The notes under the pieces are model-generated. The model was not told where the DNA came from. It made no database searches and saw only the letters and a program-made list of their open reading frames with translations. A stretch of DNA of 5,119 nt from Desulfofustis sp. (GTDB lineage: Bacteria > Desulfobacterota > Desulfobulbia > Desulfobulbales > Desulfocapsaceae). The stretch lies in contig JARFQM010000183.1 of the NCBI GenBank assembly GCA_029287755.1, positions 1-5,119 on the forward strand, given 5' to 3'. This document shows, in pieces, positions 1 to 4,004 of the stretch; within the stretch, counting starts at the first letter, position 1, and every line of letters begins with the position of its first letter. Both the position numbers and the translations under genes were made by a program.

Positions 1-24
1 AAAAGGAAATCTGTGGCCGAGTGA
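1..24 (+). CDS. Possible C-terminal tail of an upstream gene (partial)
   Basis: The frame ending in TGA at 22-24 is open to the window edge and would encode the tail KRKSVAE. The stop lies 6 bases before the next start codon, a spacing typical of translationally coupled operon genes, and the stop falls inside the GAGTGA stretch that could serve as that gene's ribosome-binding site. Seven codons are far too few to prove coding or to suggest a function. The call is an inference from spacing only. Confidence 0.22.
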   Translation, partial: KRKSVAE

Positions 25-30
25 AAGTGT

Positions 31-426
31 ATGAGTTCTGAAGAAACCAGCCCATCTGCAGTCATGGGGCCGGTCGCCGCCCGGCCCTATTGGGTGGTCC
101 TGCTCTCCGTCGTGATCAGGGCCCTGCACCAGGTCGGGGCAGGGGTGTATCTCGCCTCCTTTCTGGTCGATGGAATCGCCGGCCCTCCGACCTTCTACCT
201 GTGGCTGTCGGTGGTGACCGGCCTGGGGCTGACGGCAACCGAAGGACTGCGACATCGGGCGCTTTACCGGGAGGTCGCGGGGCTGGCAACCATACTGAAA
301 GTCGTTCTTCTCGGAATTGCCTTCCATGGCTACCTGCCGGAAGCAGGGACGGTGACGCTGGCGTTTTTGGTAGCGGCGATTGCGGCTCACCTGCCCAAGA
401 ACCTCCGGCATCGCCTGGTCTTTTGA
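31..426 (+). CDS. Small four-helix integral membrane protein, unknown function
   Basis: This 131-residue protein has a short polar N-terminus and then four hydrophobic stretches, at about residues 20-47, 53-70, 83-101 and 106-121. They are separated by short loops, and there is a basic C-terminal tail with KNLRHR near the end. It probably sits in the inner membrane. Histidines lie in or beside the helices (H33 in RALHQVG, H75, H99, H120, H127), which recalls small haem- or metal-binding membrane proteins such as the CopD type, but I see no diagnostic motif and do not assign a family. The ATG at 31 follows GAGTGA at 19-24 with a six-base spacer, a modest ribosome-binding site. The HAD phosphatase gene starts 18 bases after its stop, so the two are likely co-transcribed. 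I do not recognise the gene; reality of the CDS is supported by hydrophobic patterning and tight packing. Confidence 0.72.
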   Translation: MSSEETSPSAVMGPVAARPYWVVLLSVVIRALHQVGAGVYLASFLVDGIAGPPTFYLWLSVVTGLGLTATEGLRHRALYREVAGLATILKVVLLGIAFHGYLPEAGTVTLAFLVAAIAAHLPKNLRHRLVF

Positions 427-444
427 AATGAACTGCAAGATGTG

Positions 445-1140
445 ATGTCAAAGAGAATGATTAATTCCAGTCCCATAAGTTGCTTCTTTGATTTTGACGG
501 GGTCGTGGTTGACAGTGTTGGCGTCAAAACGGAAGCGTTCAGAGTACTGTTCGAGCCTTACGGCTCCGCCATACTGCACCAGGTGCTCGAGCATCATCGG
601 CTCAATGGGGGGATAAGCCGGATCGATAAGATTCAATACTCCCACACCCATTTCGTCGGGGCCCCGCTTGACGAGCATGAGCTCAAGCAGTGGGGCAGAC
701 GATATTCAGAGTTGGTAGTCGACCGGGTAATTGCGGCGCCCTGGATCAGGGGGGCCGAGAATATTCTTGAGGACATGCAGGGGCGCTGCAGAATCTTCCT
801 CATATCAGGAACCCCCGAGGACGAGCTGAAACAGGTCATAGCGGCCAGGAAGATGGAACATTATTTCGATGAGATTCTGGGCTCGCCGATCAAGAAGCCG
901 GCCCATATACGCAGGCTGCTGTCCGCCTACCGGCTGCAACCCGCCTCCTGCGTGTATATCGGCGACGCACTCACCGATTATCATGCCGCCCGGGAGACAG
1001 GGCTGCACTTCCTGGGAATCCAGGGCGACGTTGAGCTGCCCGAAGACGCCGTTGTGCTGCCGGACTGTACCGGCCTGAAGAAGGCGCTCACCGGGATTTT
1101 CCCGGACTCTGGTATGTGGTCCTCTGGCGGGTCAGAGTGA
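445..1140 (+). CDS. HAD-superfamily phosphatase (beta-phosphoglucomutase / phosphoglycolate phosphatase-like)
   Basis: This 231-residue cytosolic protein carries all four HAD motifs. Counting from the ATG at 445, motif I is FDFDGVVVDS with nucleophile Asp16 and acid/base Asp18. Motif II is LISGTP with Ser121. Motif III is SPIKKP with Lys150/Lys151. Motif IV is YIGDALTD with Asp174 and Asp178, which would bind Mg2+. Between motifs I and II lies an alpha-helical cap of about 75 residues containing NGGISRIDKIQY, a signature I associate with HAD hydrolases often found in polysaccharide or nucleotide-sugar gene clusters. It should hydrolyse a small phosphate ester; the substrate cannot be read from sequence. 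A GTG directly before the ATG (442) is an alternative start, as is the ATG at 457; no strong Shine-Dalgarno decides between them. It follows the membrane-protein gene closely and its 3' end overlaps the convergent MetE-like gene by 9 bp. Confidence 0.9.
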   Translation: MSKRMINSSPISCFFDFDGVVVDSVGVKTEAFRVLFEPYGSAILHQVLEHHRLNGGISRIDKIQYSHTHFVGAPLDEHELKQWGRRYSELVVDRVIAAPWIRGAENILEDMQGRCRIFLISGTPEDELKQVIAARKMEHYFDEILGSPIKKPAHIRRLLSAYRLQPASCVYIGDALTDYHAARETGLHFLGIQGDVELPEDAVVLPDCTGLKKALTGIFPDSGMWSSGGSE

Positions 1141-2205
1141 AAATTCCTCTCTGATAAGATCGGCCAGATTTCTGGTCATCGATAGAACTTTCAAGGCCAG
1201 CTCAGGGCTCAGCGAGCCGGTTCCGCAGGCCGGTGCAATCAAGGTCTGACTGAGGATCTGGTGTTCGGTAAACCCAAACGAGCAGAGGGTTTCGAGCTGT
1301 CTGTACCATTTTCCTCGCAGAGTGTCGAGCTGTTCACGCTCAACCGTATCCGGCGGAGAGGTCGGGACTATCCCCCAGGCCAGGATGCCACCCCGGTAGA
1401 GATAGGAAACAAGCTGCTCCCGGTAGAGGACGAAATTGTCGAAGAACGAATAGGCGTCAAAGCTGATGATGTCGGCGTCCGAACTCAGGGCCGGCTCCCA
1501 GTCCCCATTGGCGCAGATGTGAATGCCGCTGAGGCCGCCCGCTCCCTTGATCGAACCGATCAATTCCCGCACCCCTTCCAGGACCAGTGCACGGGAGATG
1601 CCGGCAAAAGCGGTGGATCCGAAATTTACCATACCCGGCTCATCGATAAAGATAATTGGTGCGACAGTTGTACAGAATTCCCTGAGCTGTTCCACTTGCC
1701 AGCGGGCTTTGCCGGCCAGCAATTTGACCAGCATATCCCGCAGGTTGTCATCATAGACCAGCGGTACCCCCTGATGATCCCTGATACCGATGCCCGCGGT
1801 GACCGGACCGGTGACTTGTCCTTTTACCGTCAGGGGGCGAAGCTCAGCCGATTTCAGTCTTTCTATGAGAACCGAAAACCCCCTGGCGGTGTCGTCTCCC
1901 AGCGCAAAAAATGAATCGTCCGGCAGCACCTCCACACTCTGACTGCTGATGAGATGTTCGTAAAACTCAGTCATTTCAGTAATAAAACCGTCCCGTTCAC
2001 GATCGACAGAGCAGCTCGATCCCTGGTCGATGAGCCCTGGGAACCCGCTGACGAATTGCCGCACCATTCCTTCCTTTTCACGTTTTGGCAGTTGCGGCCA
2101 CAAAGGAATCTCAGGTGTGTAGGTGAAAATCAGGTCTACGGCCTCGGCGTGGCTGGTGAGGGGAAGGCTGCCAATCAAGACAGGGAGGCAATTCGGAGTG
2201 AACAT
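1132..2205 (-). CDS. MetE-type catalytic-domain protein (cobalamin-independent methionine synthase / UROD-like fold)
   Basis: This 357-residue protein matches only the C-terminal catalytic TIM barrel of MetE; full MetE is about 750 residues. Visible landmarks are GSLPLTSHAEA at residues 12-22 and PEIPLWPQLPKR at 31-42. These are followed by KGQVTGPVT at 128-136, IDEPG at 187-191, GIHICANGDW at 227-236 and PACGTG at 325-330. By comparison with E. coli MetE (zinc ligands His641, Cys643, Glu665, Cys726), His229, Cys231 and Cys327 are retained. Asp250 in DADIISFD takes the place of Glu665. A thiol-activating zinc site is therefore likely. Known short relatives include core-MetE/MesB-type enzymes that methylate homocysteine from a methyl-corrinoid rather than methyl-folate, but many short homologues have no assigned reaction. 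The ATG at 2203-2205 has only a weak AGG upstream. The gene is transcribed divergently from the 307-residue protein and stops inside the HAD gene's last codons. Confidence 0.82.
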   Translation of the reverse strand: MFTPNCLPVLIGSLPLTSHAEAVDLIFTYTPEIPLWPQLPKREKEGMVRQFVSGFPGLIDQGSSCSVDRERDGFITEMTEFYEHLISSQSVEVLPDDSFFALGDDTARGFSVLIERLKSAELRPLTVKGQVTGPVTAGIGIRDHQGVPLVYDDNLRDMLVKLLAGKARWQVEQLREFCTTVAPIIFIDEPGMVNFGSTAFAGISRALVLEGVRELIGSIKGAGGLSGIHICANGDWEPALSSDADIISFDAYSFFDNFVLYREQLVSYLYRGGILAWGIVPTSPPDTVEREQLDTLRGKWYRQLETLCSFGFTEHQILSQTLIAPACGTGSLSPELALKVLSMTRNLADLIREEFSL

Positions 2206-2347
2206 GGTACCTGTGGATATGAGCCTGAGGCCGGGCGCCCGATCCCTTGTCTGAGCGGGCTTTTACAAAATTGTGGGTAACCCGGCCGTTAATGTGGCGG
2301 GCAGAATGCCGGATCGTTTGCATTACCAGGGGATCATTCTATTTGAG

Positions 2348-2359
2348 TCGGGTATAATG
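2348..2359 (+). promoter_or_regulatory. Candidate sigma70 -10 element for the 307-residue gene
   Basis: A perfect TATAAT lies at 2353-2358 inside TCGGGTATAATG. Transcription would start near 2365, giving a leader of about 33 nt to the TTG start. No good -35 hexamer is seen at 16-18 bases upstream (the region is GGGATC-like), so the promoter may need an activator or rely on the sequence just upstream of the -10. The same 12 bases recur in the promoter of the dsrC-like gene, which raises confidence. Confidence 0.5.
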
Positions 2360-2397
2360 TCAAGCTCGATGGCACCTTTCAGGAAACGGCATCATCC

Positions 2398-3321
2398 TTG
2401 AAGAATGATATGGACGATACGAAAGTAAGCTTAGATCATCTGGAGCAGGAGCTGCTGCTCCAGCTCAAGAAAGGACTCGTTCTCTCCGGGGATATACTGT
2501 TTTTTGCCGAGTCTACCTGCGGGTTGAGCCCTGAAGAAATTGAGGCGGCGCTGAAGGATCCCCGGTTCGAGGAGCGCGATGAACTGCTGGCCCTGATTTT
2601 TACCCCGGATGCGGCACTGCGGACAGCCCTCGAGCCCCTGCTTCAGGCCGAGCCAGCCCTCAGCAGGGCTCAGGTAGAGGCACTGGTGTCCAGGATGGCG
2701 CCAAAGATCACGGCGCTCCAGCTCCTGGTACCTGGGCGGATCCGTTTCGACCTGCCGGTTGAGCGCGGCGATCTCGACTACCTTGTCTCCAAGTTGTATC
2801 TAGACAGGCCTATCGACCGTAAACTGGCCGCCACGCTGAACGAATACCTGTCCCGGGAAAAGGTGCTCTCCTGCCGGCTGGTGCTTCGCCGTCGAAACAC
2901 AACATATTCGCCTGCCAAAAGAGACTTTCTCTGCAATTTCATCGAAAAAGGCAGATCGCATGATGACCTTTTCATCCACCTATTCACCCTTGTAGTGAGG
3001 CTGCTTGCCGAGATTAATGACGATGGTTCGATCGAAAAGTATTTTCTCGGCCGGCGCCGGCAGCTGATAAAAACGCTTAGAGATATCAAAGAATTCGAGC
3101 AGAAAAGAGACCACTACTCGATGGAATACCTGATGATGCAGCGCTATCCGGTTCCCCATGAGAGCGAGGAACAGATTCTCAACCAGCTCTACATGGTAAC
3201 GACAATCACTGAGGCGATTCTTGGCCTTCCCCCCGATCCGTCTTTTCAGGCTGACTTCAGAAATCTTGGTACCTATGGCCGCCGAAATGATATCTCACAC
3301 ATCTTCAGAGTGCTTTCCTGA
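2398..3321 (+). CDS. Uncharacterised cytosolic helical protein, 307 residues
   Basis: I do not recognise this protein. It has no signal peptide, membrane helix, Cys/His metal cluster or Walker motif. The sequence is strongly charged and predicted mostly helical. Residues 11-105 hold short amphipathic helices, including CGLSPEEIEAAL at 41-52 and LSRAQVEALV at 88-97. Residues 108-165 look mixed, with LLVPGRIRFDLP at 109-120 and LSCRLVLRRR at 157-166. Residues 190-248 form a long, charged helical stretch with possible coiled coil. The C-terminus ends NDISHIFRVLS. The start is uncertain: TTG at 2398 follows AGGA at 2381-2384 by 13 bases, while the in-frame ATG at 2410 gives a protein four residues shorter and has only GAAG before it. 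A perfect -10 box lies upstream at 2353. It is divergent from the MetE-like gene and in tandem with the dsrC-like gene, but its own stop is followed by no clear terminator. Codon use resembles its neighbours, so recent transfer is not suggested. Confidence 0.75.
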   Translation: MKNDMDDTKVSLDHLEQELLLQLKKGLVLSGDILFFAESTCGLSPEEIEAALKDPRFEERDELLALIFTPDAALRTALEPLLQAEPALSRAQVEALVSRMAPKITALQLLVPGRIRFDLPVERGDLDYLVSKLYLDRPIDRKLAATLNEYLSREKVLSCRLVLRRRNTTYSPAKRDFLCNFIEKGRSHDDLFIHLFTLVVRLLAEINDDGSIEKYFLGRRRQLIKTLRDIKEFEQKRDHYSMEYLMMQRYPVPHESEEQILNQLYMVTTITEAILGLPPDPSFQADFRNLGTYGRRNDISHIFRVLS

Positions 3322-3374
3322 CCTCCCTTCTTTGCTGCCTTTCTGAACTTCCCGTACGCCCTTTGTCATCCATC

Positions 3375-3389
3375 TACTACAATGTAGTA
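3375..3389. promoter_or_regulatory. 15-bp inverted repeat, candidate operator
   Basis: TACTACA at 3375-3381 and TGTAGTA at 3383-3389 form perfect 7-bp arms around a single A. The repeat lies 16 bases upstream of the proposed -35 of the dsrC-like promoter, a place suited to a regulator-binding site. It contains TACA-N-TGTA, resembling the TACA-NN-TGTA core recognised by BlaI/MecI/CopY-type winged-helix repressors, but with one central base fewer. No T-run follows, so it is not a Rho-independent terminator for the preceding gene. No such regulator is encoded in the window. Confidence 0.45.
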
Positions 3390-3405
3390 TTAGGGCGCAA
3401 ATTTA

Positions 3406-3434
3406 GTTACTTAGGGTAATTTTTCGGGTATAAT
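3406..3434 (+). promoter_or_regulatory. Candidate sigma70 promoter of the dsrC-like gene
   Basis: A perfect -10 TATAAT at 3429-3434 is separated by 17 bases from GTTACT at 3406-3411, a poor (3/6) -35. Transcription would begin near 3441, leaving a leader of about 120 nt before the ATG at 3562. Because an upstream in-frame ATG at 3433 overlaps the -10 box itself, that ATG cannot lie on this transcript, which supports the shorter CDS. Confidence 0.6.
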
Positions 3435-3470
3435 GAAAGTGCAAGAGTGCATTGTGCGCCATGGTGCGAA

Positions 3471-3501
3471 CGAGGCACGTACACCAGGCCGCATTGCCTC
3501 G
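3471..3501 (+). promoter_or_regulatory. Leader hairpin upstream of the dsrC-like gene
   Basis: CGAGGCA at 3471-3477 pairs perfectly with TGCCTCG at 3495-3501 across a 17-base loop. Part of the right arm, CCTC at 3497-3500, could instead pair with GAGG in the Shine-Dalgarno region (3551-3554 or 3556-3559). TCGGC at 3499-3503 could also pair with GCCGA at 3524-3528. These exclusive alternatives are what a regulatory leader would show, but short stems in a 120-base GC-rich leader also arise by chance. It matches no riboswitch class I know. Confidence 0.25.
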
Positions 3502-3548
3502 GCTTTCATAGCAGCAACTGATGGCCGAAACGAGAACAACGTGAAAGT

Positions 3549-3559
3549 GGGAGGTGAGG
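3549..3559 (+). promoter_or_regulatory. Strong ribosome-binding site fixing the dsrC-like start
   Basis: GGAGGTGA at 3550-3557 is complementary to the conserved 3' end of 16S rRNA, with GGAGG ending seven bases before the ATG at 3562. It is the best Shine-Dalgarno in the window and decides the start in favour of 3562 over the upstream in-frame ATG at 3433 or GTG at 3541. Confidence 0.85.
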
Positions 3560-3561
3560 TT

Positions 3562-3897
3562 ATGGCTTATCATGTTCGACTCAAAGACAAAAGATATCTG
3601 CTGACCGAGAAGGACCATCTGGTCCATGTCGATGCCTGGGACAGCGAGATCAGGGATTGGCTGGCCGGCAAGGCCGGGGTGGAACTCGGGCAGGAACATC
3701 TGGATGCCATCGAGTTCATCAGAAACACCTATACGAGGCGGAAAATGCACCCCAATCCCCGGGTCATTGCAGCCAACCTGGCCCAAAAATATGGGCCAGA
3801 CAAAGGTACGCTGAGACACTTCTACAGCCTGTTTCCCAAAGGGGTGCAGCAGGCTTTCGCAATCTCGGGCGTACCGATGCAGGGATTCTGTTTCTAG
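3562..3897 (+). CDS. DsrC/TusE-family sulfur-relay protein with a single C-terminal cysteine
   Basis: This 111-residue cytosolic protein has the full DsrC/TusE architecture. It shows an N-terminal strand region, DAWDSEIRDWLAGKAGVEL at 24-42, and a helix EHLDAIEFIRNTY at 45-57. Then come MHPNPRVIAANLAQKYGPDKG at 62-82 and the C-terminal arm beginning LFPKG at 90-94. Family proteins carry sulfur as a persulfide on the penultimate cysteine of this flexible arm. Here that residue is Cys110, in the ending GFCF. True DsrC, partner of dissimilatory sulfite reductase, has a second cysteine 11 residues earlier; here that position is Phe99, so an intramolecular disulfide or DsrC trisulfide cannot form. 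This makes a TusE-like tRNA-thiolation relay, or a divergent DsrC-like carrier, more likely than a sulfite-reductase partner. No TusBCD, MnmA or Dsr genes are in the window. The gene has its own promoter and a bidirectional terminator, so it appears monocistronic. Confidence 0.88.
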   Translation: MAYHVRLKDKRYLLTEKDHLVHVDAWDSEIRDWLAGKAGVELGQEHLDAIEFIRNTYTRRKMHPNPRVIAANLAQKYGPDKGTLRHFYSLFPKGVQQAFAISGVPMQGFCF

Positions 3898-3944
3898 GCT
3901 GATACCGAAGACCCGCGGTTGTCAACCCAGATTCGCCCAAAGAC

Positions 3945-3982
3945 AAAGGCGGAGTACCGGCATACCCGGTACTCCGCCTTTT
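3945..3982. terminator. Bidirectional intrinsic terminator
   Basis: A perfect 16-bp stem (left arm 3945-3960, right arm 3966-3981) encloses the 5-base loop CATAC. The right arm ends in TTTT on the plus strand, and the complementary strand ends in TTTGTCTTT. It lies 47 bases after the dsrC-like stop and 22 bases beyond the acs stop on the other strand, so it can end transcripts from both convergent genes. Confidence 0.92.
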
Positions 3983-4004
3983 GTATGTGCTCTAATTGTT
4001 GTGG

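Noticed and set aside
1261..1914. 217-codon plus-strand open frame opposite the MetE-like gene
   Set aside because: The minus-strand frame carries clear MetE motifs and zinc ligands; the plus-strand translation has none and no ribosome-binding site.
2232..2241. CGGGCGCCCG 10-bp palindrome
   Set aside because: Self-complementary GC strings of this length are common in GC-rich DNA and it has no placement that suggests a function.
2237..2264. GCCCG ... CGGGC followed by TTTT, terminator-like
   Set aside because: The stem is only 5 bp with a 14-base loop, and the region lies between two divergent starts where no plus-strand transcript needs ending.
2357..2401. Small upstream open frame (ATG at 2357 or 2369, ending MAPFRKRHHP and stop) overlapping the TTG start of the 307-residue gene
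   Set aside because: The TGA overlaps the TTG, which would suit translational coupling, but there is no ribosome-binding site for it and the first ATG overlaps the -10 box; probably chance.
3518..3531. CTGATGGCCGAAAC, resembling the conserved core strings of a hammerhead ribozyme
   Set aside because: The strings are too close together to form stem II and no flanking stems I and III are evident.
3433..3561. 43-residue N-terminal extension of the dsrC-like protein from the ATG at 3433
   Set aside because: That ATG overlaps the TATAAT at 3429-3434, the extension is unlike any DsrC/TusE N-terminus, and the ATG at 3562 has an excellent Shine-Dalgarno and gives the family's usual length.
3917..3927. 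GGTTG-T-CAACC palindrome containing a minus-strand TTGACA
   Set aside because: Arms of 5 bp only, and the best minus-strand -10 (TATCAG at 15 bases) is weak and would drive only antisense RNA into the dsrC-like gene; not supported.
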